Positions 17,020-26,700 of a DNA stretch of 64,000 bases are shown one piece after another (within the stretch, counting starts at the first letter, position 1; every line of letters starts with the position of its first letter). The notes beneath the pieces were generated by a model. The model searched no databases. It saw only the letters and a program-made list of their open reading frames with translations, and was not told the DNA's origin. The stretch is from contig CAWJNF010000005.1 in assembly GCA_963844235.1 (NCBI GenBank), forward strand, positions 806,001 to 870,000, given 5' to 3'. A program made the position numbers and the translations under genes. This DNA comes from CAWJNF01 sp963844235 (GTDB lineage: Bacteria; Actinomycetota; Thermoleophilia; Gaiellales; Gaiellaceae).

Positions 17020-17240
17020 CGGTCGACGTCCCCCGCGACGAGCCGGACGCGCCGGAGGCAACCCTAGTATGGCCCGCCCTCGTTCCATGGGACGTATTCG
17101 CCGACCGGTCGCATCCGGTTTGGCTGTCCCGGGCCTGAACCGAACGCGCAGCGGGGGCGAACAACGTGCGGCCCGGACACCGCGGGTCCGGGCTGAACCG
17201 CGCATTGGAGATGGAAGGCAAACGACCGAAAGGAGGGGGA

Positions 17241-18584
17241 GTGAGGAAGAAAGCGACCCTCGCGCTCCTCGGAGTGGCGGCCGGAGCGCTCGCGCTCACC
17301 GTCGCGCTGACACGGGGCCCGGCCCCGGAGCCGACAAACGCGGCAAGCCATCGTGAGGCACCCTTGATCTCGCAGGATCAGACGGCGGACGTGACGGACC
17401 TCTACGCGTTCGTCAGCCCCGACGATCCGGACTCGGTGACGCTGATCGCCGACTGGATCCCGTTCGAGGAGCCGTCGGCCGGCCCGAACTGGTACGGCTT
17501 CTCCCAGAACGCTCGCTACGAGATCAAGATCGACAACACGGGCGACGCGAAGGCGGACATCACGTACCGCTTCGAGTTCCGTGACAACCTGGGCGCGTTC
17601 TTCGGGCCGCTCGGCTGCACCAGCGGCACCTGCCAGCGCGGAACGCTGACGAAGATCGAGAACGGCCGGGCGCAGGTTCTCACGCGTAACCTGACCGTGG
17701 GCCCGAACAACATCGGCCCCAAGTTCACCCCGAACTACAGCTCGATCTTCAGCTCGCAGATCAAGTCGCTGCCCGGCGGCGGCAAGGTCTTCACCGGTCA
17801 GGCCGACGATCCGTTCTTCGGTGACATCGCGGCCGCGTTCGACTCGGTGACGATCCGCCCGTTCCCGGACAGCACGGGCCAGAACGGCGGCGGCATCGAC
17901 TCGTTCGCCGGCTTCAACGTCCACGCCACCGCGCTGCAGGTTCCGATCTCGGAGCTCAAGGGCGACGGCGACGTCATCGGCGTGTGGGCGGCGGCCTATC
18001 GGCCGGCGAACTACGTCGGTCGCAACGGGAACCGGTGGGTGCAGGTCTCCCGCCTCGGTAACCCGCTCATGAACGAGCTGATCGTCCCGACGAACCTGAA
18101 GGACCAGTGGAACCGCGGCGCCCCGAACCGGGACGCTCGGTACAACCGGTTCCTGACCGAGCCGATCCTGGCGCCGGTGATCAACAGCCTGTTCGGGCTG
18201 CAGATCCCGACGACGGGCCGGACCGACCTGCAAGCGATCTTCCACAGCGGTCTGCCGAACCTGAACGCGTTCGGTTCGAACGCGGACATGCTGCGGCTGA
18301 ACCTGACCATTCCGCCGGCCGCGAGCCCGAACCGGCTCACGGTGGCCGCCACGCCTGCGGATGCCGCGGGCTGGCCGAACGGCCGCCGGCTCGTCGACGA
18401 CGTGATCGATCTCGCCGAGAACGGTCTCGAGGGCGCGTTCTTCACGCCTCAGTACTGGCCGGTCGTGCTCGGCGACGGCGTGAACGGGAACGACAAGCCC
18501 TACCAGTCGGCGTTCCCGTACGTCGCGCTGCCCCACCAGGGCTTCACGAACAGCCACGGTGACCTGCAGCCGACGACTCCGTAA
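17241..18584 (+). CDS. DUF4331 secreted protein
   Basis: 447 aa from GTG 17241, which follows a perfect AGGAGGGGG. Signal-anchor-like N-terminus (KKATLALLGVAAGALALTVA) and then the DUF4331 signature SHREAPLISQDQTADVTDLY and AFVSPDDPDSVTLIADWIPF. The rest is Asn/Gly/Pro-rich beta-type sequence. Function of the family is unknown; it often occurs with TPR proteins and heavy-metal transporters, as here. The 221-bp gap upstream to the divergent sigma gene should hold its promoter. A strong hairpin follows the stop. Confidence 0.88.
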   Translation: MRKKATLALLGVAAGALALTVALTRGPAPEPTNAASHREAPLISQDQTADVTDLYAFVSPDDPDSVTLIADWIPFEEPSAGPNWYGFSQNARYEIKIDNTGDAKADITYRFEFRDNLGAFFGPLGCTSGTCQRGTLTKIENGRAQVLTRNLTVGPNNIGPKFTPNYSSIFSSQIKSLPGGGKVFTGQADDPFFGDIAAAFDSVTIRPFPDSTGQNGGGIDSFAGFNVHATALQVPISELKGDGDVIGVWAAAYRPANYVGRNGNRWVQVSRLGNPLMNELIVPTNLKDQWNRGAPNRDARYNRFLTEPILAPVINSLFGLQIPTTGRTDLQAIFHSGLPNLNAFGSNADMLRLNLTIPPAASPNRLTVAATPADAAGWPNGRRLVDDVIDLAENGLEGAFFTPQYWPVVLGDGVNGNDKPYQSAFPYVALPHQGFTNSHGDLQPTTP

Positions 18585-18591
18585 GCCAATG

Positions 18592-18623
18592 GGTGTGGGG
18601 GCCCGCGACAGGGCCCCCACACC
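18592..18623 (+). terminator. GC-rich stem-loop between DUF4331 and TPR genes
   Basis: Perfect 13-bp inverted repeat GGTGTGGGGGCCC / GGGCCCCCACACC with loop GCGACA. No T-tract follows, and the TPR gene's AGGGAGAG ribosome site starts 13 nt later, so it may be a partial terminator or an mRNA-processing/stabilising hairpin that sets DUF4331 expression above the downstream genes. Confidence 0.55.
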
Positions 18624-18647
18624 AACTCGAGCAAGCGAGGGAGAGCG

Positions 18648-19991
18648 ATGAAGTTTGGAGCGAGGCGAATCGGGGCGGTGGCAGCCATCGCGACGGTCGC
18701 AGCAGTCGGTGGGCTCCTCGGTGGCGTCCTTCGCGACGACGGTGCGGGTGCGCGACCGCCTGCAGCCGCCGCCGCTCCGGCCGAGGCGGTCGACTCGGCG
18801 CTCGCCGGATTCTCGCTCGGCGACAGCGAGAGCCTCGTGGCGAGGCTGCAGCAGTCGCTCCGCGAGAACCCCGACGACGTCAAGTCGCTCACGCTGCTCG
18901 GGCTCGCCTACCAGCAGCGAGCTCGCGAGACCGGCGACCCCGTCTACTACACGAAGTCCGAGGGGGTGCTCGAGGAGGCCCTCGCTCTCGCTCCAGACGA
19001 CCTGCTCGCGACGAGCGGCCTCGGCTCGCTCGCGCTTGCCCGGCATGATTTCGAGCAGGCTCTGGATCTCGGCGAGAGGGCCCGTGCGCTCTCTCCCAGC
19101 ACCGCACGCAGCTACGGCGTCATCGGCGACGCCCTCGTCGAGCTCGGACGCTACGACGAGGCATTCGCCGCCTTCGACCGGATGGCGGACCTGAAGCCCG
19201 GCCTCGCGAGCTATGCGCGGGTCTCGTACGGTCGCGAGCTGCTCGGTGACGTCGAGGGCTCGATCGAGGCCATGGAGCTCGCGGTGGACGCTGCCCGCGG
19301 CTCCGCCGAGCCGGCCGCTTGGGCGATGACGCAGCTCGGCAAGATCCACTTCTCCAGGGGCGCCCACGAAGAGGCTGCGCACTGGTACGAGCGGGCGCTG
19401 ACCGCGCTCCCCGGCTACGTTTTCGCGCTCGACGCGCTCGCGCACGTCGAGGCGGCCGAAGGGAATCTCGCGCGCGCGATCGAGCTCGAGCTCCAGGCGA
19501 CCGAGACGAATCCGCTGCCCCAGTTCGTGGCCACCCTCGGCGATCTCTACGAGGCCTCGGGCCAGGACGCGCAGGCCCGGGAGCAGCGCGAGCTCATGGA
19601 CGCGATCGAGACGCTGCTCGCCGAGAACGGCGTCCGGACCGACCTGGAGACAGCCGTCTACTACGCGGACCACGACATTCGCGCCGGCGAGGCGCTCGCG
19701 CTCGCCGAGCAGGCTTACCGTGAGCGCCCGTCGATCCAGGCGGACGACGCGCTCGCCTGGACGCTCTACCGCAACGAGCGCTGCGAGGAAGCGCTGGTTG
19801 CCTCGAAGCGGGCGCTGCGGCTCGGAACCGTCGACGCGGCGCTCTACTTCCACCGCGGCATGATCGAGCGCTGCCTCGGCAACGAGGCCGGAGCGGAGCG
19901 CTGGCTCACGAGGGCGCTCGAGACCAACCCGGGCTTCTCGGTGCTGCTCGCGCCGGTCGCGCGGGCGATTCTGGAGGAGGACGAGGCATGA
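18648..19991 (+). CDS. Membrane-anchored tetratricopeptide-repeat protein
   Basis: 447 aa. One N-terminal hydrophobic helix (~8-28, possibly an uncleaved anchor) then TPR-like helix pairs from ~60 to the end, for example LLGLAYQQRARETGD, ALVELGRYDEAFAAFDRMA, QLGKIHFSRGAHEEAAHWYE and MIERCLGNEAGAERWLTRAL. GAGGGAGAG precedes the ATG. Its stop overlaps the start of the NicO transporter (ATGA). A scaffold or metal-chaperone partner of the transporter is possible but inferred only from linkage. Confidence 0.88.
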   Translation: MKFGARRIGAVAAIATVAAVGGLLGGVLRDDGAGARPPAAAAAPAEAVDSALAGFSLGDSESLVARLQQSLRENPDDVKSLTLLGLAYQQRARETGDPVYYTKSEGVLEEALALAPDDLLATSGLGSLALARHDFEQALDLGERARALSPSTARSYGVIGDALVELGRYDEAFAAFDRMADLKPGLASYARVSYGRELLGDVEGSIEAMELAVDAARGSAEPAAWAMTQLGKIHFSRGAHEEAAHWYERALTALPGYVFALDALAHVEAAEGNLARAIELELQATETNPLPQFVATLGDLYEASGQDAQAREQRELMDAIETLLAENGVRTDLETAVYYADHDIRAGEALALAEQAYRERPSIQADDALAWTLYRNERCEEALVASKRALRLGTVDAALYFHRGMIERCLGNEAGAERWLTRALETNPGFSVLLAPVARAILEEDEA

Positions 19992-21544
19992 GGAAGCTGA
20001 TCGCGATCGGCGTCGCGCTGCTGGCCCTGCTCGCCCCGGCGGCCGCTTCGGCGCACCCGCTCGGCAACTTCACGGTCAACCATTTCACGCGCGTCGAGGT
20101 GTCGGGCGACCACCTCTACCTGCGCTACGTGATCGACATGGCGGAGATCCCGACCTTCCAGGCTCGCGACGAGGTTGCGGCGAAAGGGGAGGAGGCCTAC
20201 GCGCGCGACCTGGCCGGCACTCTCCGCGACGGCCTGTCGCTGACCGTGGCGGGCAATGCTGTGACGCTGCGGGAGCTCGGGCGCGAGCTGACCTTCCCGG
20301 ACGGCGCCGGCGGCCTCGAGACAACGCGCCTCGAGCTGGTGCTGGACGCGGGGGAATTGCCCGCTTCCGGCTCGCCGCTCGAGCTGACGTACGCCGACAT
20401 GAACGACCTCGAGCGGATCGGCTGGCGCGAGATCGTCCTCGTCGCGACGGGCGGAGCGGCCGTGGCGTCGGCCAGCGTGCCCGACGAGAGCGTCAGCGAC
20501 GAGTTGCGCGCTTACCCCGAGGATCTCCTGCAGAGCCCGCTCGACGTGCGGCAGGCCACCGCCCGAGTCACCCCGGGAACGCTCGCGGGCCCGCCGCCGG
20601 CGCTCTCCGGCGGTGGTGATCTCGCCTCGCCCGTAGGCGTGTCGGAGAGCACCGAGAACGGCTTCACGGAGCTCATCTCCCGCGAGAGCCTGTCGATCGG
20701 CGTCGTCGTCGTCTCGCTGCTCGTCGCCATGTTCTGGGGAGCGGTGCACGCGCTCAGTCCGGGCCACGGCAAGGCCATCGTGGCCGCCTACCTGATCGGG
20801 ACGCGCGGCACCCCGCGCCATGCCCTGTACCTCGGCCTCATCGTCACCGTCACGCACACGATCGGCGTCTTCGCGCTCGGGGCGATCACGCTCGGGCTCT
20901 CCGAGTTCATCGTTCCCGACGACCTTTACCCGTGGCTGAACCTCGCCTCGGCAATCCTGGTCGTGGCTGTCGGCGTCACCGTTCTCCGGCTGCGGATCCT
21001 CGACTGGGTCCGCGGCGGCGCTCGGCGCCTGTCCGGGGGCCACGCACACGATCACTCTCATCCGACCATCACCACGGCGCACCACGGGCATGGGCATGGG
21101 CACGACGACAGCCATGACCACAGCCATGACCACGGGCACGCCGACGACGACGGGCACGCCCACGACGAGCACGCCCACGGTCACGGCCACTCGCACGGAC
21201 ACGGCCACCACCACCACGTCCCTGCGCAGGGGACCGGCTGGCGCGGCCTCCTCGGCGTCGGCATCTCGGGCGGCCTGCTCCCGTGCCCGAGCGCGCTGGT
21301 CGTGCTGCTCGCCGCGATCTCGCTGCAGCGCGTCGGCTACGGGCTCGTTCTCATCGTCGCGTTCTCGCTGGGTCTCGCAGCAACGATCTCCGCAATCGGC
21401 CTCGTCGCGATCAAGGCCCGAGGCGCCTTCGACCGCAAGAGCTTTCAGGGACCGGTCGTTCGCGCGCTACCGGCCGTCAGCGCGGTGGTGATCCTCGCGC
21501 TCGGAATCGCGATGACGGTCAGAGCGCTGCCGGGTGTCGCCTAG
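19988..21544 (+). CDS. NicO/RcnA-like nickel-cobalt transporter with extracytoplasmic domain
   Basis: 518 aa. Signal peptide (~1-22) and a soluble domain beginning AHPLGNFTVNHFTRVEV to ~235, then a six-helix NicO membrane domain with the metal motif HALSPGHGKAIVAAYLIG. A His/Asp/Gly-rich cytoplasmic loop (~355-415, mostly HGHGHD-type runs) is typical of RcnA-like Ni/Co exporters and explains the repetitive DNA at 21040-21220. ATGA-coupled to the TPR gene. Direction (efflux versus uptake) is not certain from sequence. Confidence 0.88.
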   Translation: MRKLIAIGVALLALLAPAAASAHPLGNFTVNHFTRVEVSGDHLYLRYVIDMAEIPTFQARDEVAAKGEEAYARDLAGTLRDGLSLTVAGNAVTLRELGRELTFPDGAGGLETTRLELVLDAGELPASGSPLELTYADMNDLERIGWREIVLVATGGAAVASASVPDESVSDELRAYPEDLLQSPLDVRQATARVTPGTLAGPPPALSGGGDLASPVGVSESTENGFTELISRESLSIGVVVVSLLVAMFWGAVHALSPGHGKAIVAAYLIGTRGTPRHALYLGLIVTVTHTIGVFALGAITLGLSEFIVPDDLYPWLNLASAILVVAVGVTVLRLRILDWVRGGARRLSGGHAHDHSHPTITTAHHGHGHGHDDSHDHSHDHGHADDDGHAHDEHAHGHGHSHGHGHHHHVPAQGTGWRGLLGVGISGGLLPCPSALVVLLAAISLQRVGYGLVLIVAFSLGLAATISAIGLVAIKARGAFDRKSFQGPVVRALPAVSAVVILALGIAMTVRALPGVA

Positions 21545-21603
21545 GGCGAACCAAGTCCATGTCGCCGACGAACTAGGATCGGCAACGAAAGGGGGAGTCA
21601 GGC

Positions 21604-22354
21604 ATGTTCGGCCTCGACGACAAGATCGCGGAGCTCTCCACCGGCGCCTCCGTCTGGGTCGTGCTCCTCGGCTGCGGTCCTGCTCGGGCTGCGCCACGCG
21701 AGCGATCCCGACCATCTCGCCGCAGTCACTTCGTTGGTCGCCGGGGGACGGGAGCGTGCCGGCCGTGCGGCCGCGAAGCTCGGGCTCGCCTGGGGCCTGG
21801 GGCATGCGACCACGCTGTTCGCCTTCGGGATGCCGATCATCCTCTTCAACAGCTACCTGCCCGAGCGCGTCGTGCAGGCAGCCGAGGTGGCGATCGCCTT
21901 CGTCATCGTCGGCCTCGCTGCGCGTCTCCTCTATCGCTGGCGCAAGGGGGCCCTGCACATTCACGAGCACGATCACGGCAGCGCGCGGCACAGTCACATC
22001 CACGGTCACGCGGTGGAGCGTGGCGGTCACGACGCTCATGCGCACCGCGCCCGCTCGCCGCTCGGCGCGTTTGGCATCGGTCTCGTGCACGGCATGGGTG
22101 GCAGCGCCGGAGTCGGCATCCTCATCGTCGCCACGGTCGAGTCGACCGTGGTCGCGGCCGCGTCGCTCGTCCTGCTCGCTTTCTTCACCGCCGTCTCGAT
22201 GACGATCCTCTCCAGTGGCTTCGGGGCGACCCTCGTCAGCCGGCCCTGCCGTGTCGCGTTCAACAGGATCGCCCCGGTGCTCGGGCTCGCCAGCCTCGCC
22301 TTCGGGGTGTGGTACGGCCTGAGCGCGCTCGAGCTGACGCCGTATTACTTCTGA
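21604..22354 (+). pseudogene. Nickel/cobalt transporter (NiCoT/UreH-like), frameshifted
   Basis: ATG at 21604 opens with FGLDDKIAELSTGASVWVV; after about 21668 the conserved helix LRHASDPDHLAAVTSL, the signature of NiCoT/UreH transporters, continues one frame over and runs to 22354 with a His-rich loop (HIHEHDHGSARHSHIHGH) and a second signature GIGLVHGMGGSAGVGIL. Total length is 3n+1: a single extra G near 21669 splits the gene. Downstream and co-directional with the NicO transporter, AAGGGGGAGT ribosome site. Could be a sequence error. Confidence 0.8.
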
Positions 22355-22380
22355 GGCGCGCACGAGGGGCGTCTCAGGGG

Positions 22381-22406
22381 TCGGGCCGGTCGGGGGCCGG
22401 CCCCTA
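22381..22406 (-). repeat. Dispersed palindromic repeat, copy B
   Basis: Minus strand reads TAGGGGCCGG CCCCCGA CCGGCCCGA. Its first three bases are the TAG stop of the ArsC-like gene. Confidence 0.65.
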
Positions 22407-22763
22407 CGGGCCGGCGAGAAACGCCGCCACGCGCGACTTCGGGCGCCCGATGATGGCGCGGCCGTCCTTGACCACGACCGGGCGCTGCATGAGGCGCGGC
22501 CGCTCGACGAGCAGCTCCACCACCGCCTCGGGCGTCCGGTAGTCCGACTCGTCGAGGCCGAGCCTCGCGAAGAGCGAGTCCTTGCGGACGAGGTCGCCGA
22601 CCGGATCCTCGAGCATGCCGACGAGGCGTTCGAGGGTCTCGCTGTCAGGCTTCGTCTTGAGGTACTCGACGATCTCGACGTCGAGCCCGAGTTCCCTCGC
22701 GACCGCGAGGGCGCTTCCCGAGGAGTTTCAGTGCGGGTTGTGGTAGATCGTGACGGCGGCGAT
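22404..22763 (-). CDS. ArsC/YfgD-family thioredoxin-fold protein with in-frame TGA at the catalytic Cys (candidate selenoprotein)
   Basis: Read through the TGA, the minus-strand frame is VTIYHNPH-U-NSSGSALAVAREL, then EIVEYLKTKPDSETLERLV, RKDSLFARLGLDE and RPRLMQRPVVV and IIGRPKSRV: a full-length ArsC/YfgD protein of 119 aa. The TGA (22728-22730) is codon 12, exactly where E. coli ArsC has its catalytic Cys12. A hairpin with a GGTC loop follows 16 nt later. No ATG/GTG/TTG exists between the upstream in-frame TAG and codon 2; the homologous Met position is ATC (22761-22763), sitting 12 nt after a TAGGAT box. Selenocysteine, pseudogene or base errors are the competing explanations. Confidence 0.6.
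22694..22711 (-). promoter_or_regulatory. SECIS-like hairpin downstream of the in-frame TGA
   Basis: CCCTCGC-GGTC-GCGAGGG on the minus strand: seven perfect pairs, apical loop GGUC. The loop begins 23 nt after the UGA, within the ~16-37 nt window generally used for bacterial SECIS elements, and contains the GGU expected for SelB contact. GC-rich coding DNA forms such hairpins by chance, so alone it is not proof. Confidence 0.4.
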
Positions 22764-22769
22764 GGGCCG

Positions 22770-22775
22770 ATCCTA
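22770..22775 (-). promoter_or_regulatory. -10 box for the ArsC-like gene
   Basis: Minus-strand TAGGAT whose first base is 12 nt upstream of the ATC at the Met1 position, the same leaderless geometry as elsewhere. It is also the in-frame TAG that closes the reading frame upstream. Confidence 0.4.
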
Positions 22776-22791
22776 TCGCGGCCCTGTCGTC

Positions 22792-22797
22792 TAGCAT
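22792..22797 (+). promoter_or_regulatory. -10 box for tyrS
   Basis: TAGCAT 14 nt before the tyrS GTG, in the 42-bp gap shared with the divergent ArsC-like gene. Confidence 0.4.
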
Positions 22798-22805
22798 CGG
22801 CCGCT

Positions 22806-24005
22806 GTGGCGCAGCCGATCGAGAGCCTGACGCGCAACGCCATCCACGTGCTCCCCGCGGGTGAGCTCGAGCGCAAGCTCGGGCTCGGACGGCCCCTCCG
22901 GGTGAAGCTCGGGATCGACGTCACGTCCCCCGAGATCCACATCGGTCACGCCATCCCGCTTCGGCGCATGAGGGCGTTCCAAGACGCCGGCCACGTCGGG
23001 GTGCTCATCGTCGGCGACTACACGACCAGGATCGGCGACCCGTCGGGTCGGTCATCCGAGCGGCCGGTGCTCTCCGACGAGGAGATCGACGCGAATGCGG
23101 CGCGCTACTTCGAGCAGGCGAAGCTCCTCATCGACGACGACCCGGCGCGGCTCGAGGTGCGTTTCAACGGCGAATGGCTACGCGATCTCGACTTCGCCGG
23201 GGTGCTTCGCCTGACGCGAACGGCCACCGTGGCGCGCTTGCTCGAGCGCGACGACTTCGCGAAGCGCTACGCGGCGAATGAGCCGATCTCGGTCTCCGAG
23301 CTCCTCTACCCGCTCATGCAGGCCTACGACTCGGTCGCGGTCCAGGCGGACGTCGAGCTGGGCGGCACCGACCAGCTCTACAACCTGCTCACGGGTCGTG
23401 ACGTCATGGAGGCCTACGGCCTCGAGCCCCAGGTCGCCCTGACAACGCCGCTCCTGCTCGGCACCGACAGCGAGAAGATGTCCAAGTCGAAAGGGAACAC
23501 GATCGGGCTCACCGACGCCCCCGAGGAGCAGTTCGGGCGCACGATGCGCATCTCCGACGAGCTGCTGCCCGACTACTACCGGCTCGTGATGGAGCGCGAT
23601 CTTGCCGAGATCGGCGACGACCCGATGGCGGCGAAGCTGCGGCTCGCTCGCTACGTCGTCGCCCGCTCGCACGGCGAGAGCGCGGCCGCGGCGGCCGAGG
23701 AGCACTTCGCACGGGTGGTTCGGCGTAACGAGGCGCCGGAGGACGTGCCCTGCGTCGTGCTTTCGGCTGACGACGTCGACGGCGCCGACGTCTATCTCCC
23801 GGGCGTCCTTGCGAGATACATGGGGATCTCGTCGGCGAGCGAGGGGAGACGGCTGATCGCCCAGGGCGCCGTCAAGCTGGACGGTCGGCCCGTCGCCGAG
23901 CTCAACGTGCCGGTGGATCGGCTGACCGGATCGCTCGTCCAGGCCGGCAAGCGCCGCTTCGCGACCTTCCTGCCGCCGGGCGACGAGCCCCGAGAGCCGT
24001 CTTGA
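22806..24005 (+). CDS. tyrS: Tyrosyl-tRNA synthetase
   Basis: Class I synthetase charging tRNA(Tyr), 399 aa. HIGH motif at 45-48 (EIHIGHAIP), KMSKS at 224-228 (TDSEKMSKSKGNTIGL), and a C-terminal S4-type RNA-binding domain (ISSASEGRRLIAQGAVKLDG). The HIGH and KMSKS spacing and the S4 tail match the TyrZ/short TyrRS type. GTG start follows a TAGCAT box. The stop TGA (24003-24005) lies within the -35 of the rrn promoter, so rRNA initiation signals overlap the gene's end. Confidence 0.96.
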   Translation: MAQPIESLTRNAIHVLPAGELERKLGLGRPLRVKLGIDVTSPEIHIGHAIPLRRMRAFQDAGHVGVLIVGDYTTRIGDPSGRSSERPVLSDEEIDANAARYFEQAKLLIDDDPARLEVRFNGEWLRDLDFAGVLRLTRTATVARLLERDDFAKRYAANEPISVSELLYPLMQAYDSVAVQADVELGGTDQLYNLLTGRDVMEAYGLEPQVALTTPLLLGTDSEKMSKSKGNTIGLTDAPEEQFGRTMRISDELLPDYYRLVMERDLAEIGDDPMAAKLRLARYVVARSHGESAAAAAEEHFARVVRRNEAPEDVPCVVLSADDVDGADVYLPGVLARYMGISSASEGRRLIAQGAVKLDGRPVAELNVPVDRLTGSLVQAGKRRFATFLPPGDEPREPS

Positions 24006-24029
24006 CATGCTGCGGCATGCTGCTATTAT
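24002..24029 (+). promoter_or_regulatory. rrn operon promoter
   Basis: Consensus TTGACA (24002-24007) and TATTAT (24024-24029) separated by 16 bp, the only full -35/-10 consensus I see in the window, about 310 nt before 16S. The -35 overlaps the tyrS stop. Confidence 0.7.
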
Positions 24030-24173
24030 TCTTCGGCTGCCTCACGGGCCAGCACCTTGAAGTCTGTCCGTCATCGACCAAGGAGCCCTCTTCGGTAAGA
24101 GCGCGGGATAGAATGCGTTTTGCCGGAGGCCTCCGCGAGTCGGGGGCCTTCTTCATGGAGTGGCCGGAGTGGC

Positions 24174-24198
24174 GCGGTCTTTGACAACTCAGCAGCGC
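24174..24198 (+). ncRNA. 16S precursor processing stem, 5' arm (with boxA-like sequence)
   Basis: This 25-nt segment is complementary to 26028-26052 downstream of 16S with only two or three mismatches, forming the double-stranded precursor stem cut by RNase III. It contains a boxA-like GGTCTTTGACAACTC that may recruit the rRNA antitermination complex. Confidence 0.7.
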
Positions 24199-24338
24199 AA
24201 CGCGTTCGAGACGTCCTCGAGCCTTGGCTCGTGGGCGCTTATATCGCTCGTCTCGGGGCCCCGTCCTCGAGCGAGCAACTCCGAAACCAGCTTGCAGCCC
24301 GACCTCCGGCCTAGCCGGCGGACGGATTGCGAACGGTT

Positions 24339-25886
<1,548 letters not shown>

Positions 25887-26027
25887 TAGGGATGCCGGAG
25901 CTCTTACTCCGGCAGGCGCCCGGCTCTGTCGATGGCCACAGTCCCGGTACACGACCTCGGTCGGCATCGGTCTGTAATCGTCCGGAGCACGGGCTCGCCT
26001 GGAACGAACGTCGACCTCGAGCGTCGC

Positions 26028-26052
26028 GCGCTGCTGAGTTGTGAGAGACCGC
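26028..26052 (+). ncRNA. 16S precursor processing stem, 3' arm
   Basis: GCGCTGCTGAGTTGTGAG followed by AGACCGC pairs with 24174-24198. Confidence 0.7.
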
Positions 26053-26098
26053 CCTCGAGGCGGCTTCTCGTGTGGCGGGCAAGCCCGCGTGCACCTTG

Positions 26099-26112
26099 AG
26101 AACTCCATAGCG
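26099..26112 (+). ncRNA. 23S precursor processing stem, 5' arm
   Basis: AGAACTCCATAGCG is perfectly complementary to CGCTATGGAGTTCT at 29889-29902, flanking 23S. Confidence 0.75.
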
Positions 26113-26658
26113 GCAAACATGGTGTTCTTCACGATCAAGAGACGAAGGGCACACGGTGGATGCCTTGGCGCCAGGAGCCGATGAAGGACGTGGGCGGCTG
26201 CGAAAAGCCCGGGGAAGGAGCTGACCATCCGTTGATCCCGGGGTATCCGAATGGGGAAACCCACGCGTGGTAGTGCGCGCGTACCCCTGCCTGAATCAAA
26301 TAGGGCAGGAGGAGGCAAGCGGGCGAACTGAAACATCTTAGTAGCCCGAGGAAAGGAAAGAAACCTCGACTCCCTGAGTAGTGGCGAGCGAAAAGGGATC
26401 AGCCCAAACTCGTGCGACGTGATAGGCGGCGGCCGTTGTCGTGCGGGAGTTGTAGGGCCTGTTTTCGTCCGTCTGCCGGCGGACGGGAGAGTTACAAAGT
26501 CGAGCGCTAGCCGAAGCGAGTGGAAACTCGCGCCACAGAAGGTAAAGGCCCTGTAGGCGAAAGCGTTCGGCCTCTCTGACAGGTTCCTGAGTACGGCCGG
26601 GCACGGGAAACCCGGTCGGAATCCACGGGGACCACCCCGTAAGGCTAAGTACTCCCTG

Positions 26659-26700
<42 letters not shown>

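Larger units (their letters stand above)
25887..26132 (+). other. 16S-23S internal transcribed spacer without tRNA genes
   Basis: About 246 nt. I see no tRNA-Ile or tRNA-Ala. It holds the 3' arm of the 16S stem (26028-26052) and the 5' arm of the 23S stem (26099-26112, inside a second boxA-like CTTGAGAACTC). Confidence 0.7.

Noticed and set aside
17064..19853. 929-codon open frame on the minus strand
   Set aside because: Antisense shadow of the DUF4331 and TPR genes caused by high GC; no family motifs.
21040..21220. Short tandem CACGGGCACG-type repeats
   Set aside because: They encode the His-rich loop of the NicO transporter; codon-level repetition, not a separate DNA element.
25887..26132. 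tRNA genes in the 16S-23S spacer
   Set aside because: No cloverleaf or T-arm sequence is present.
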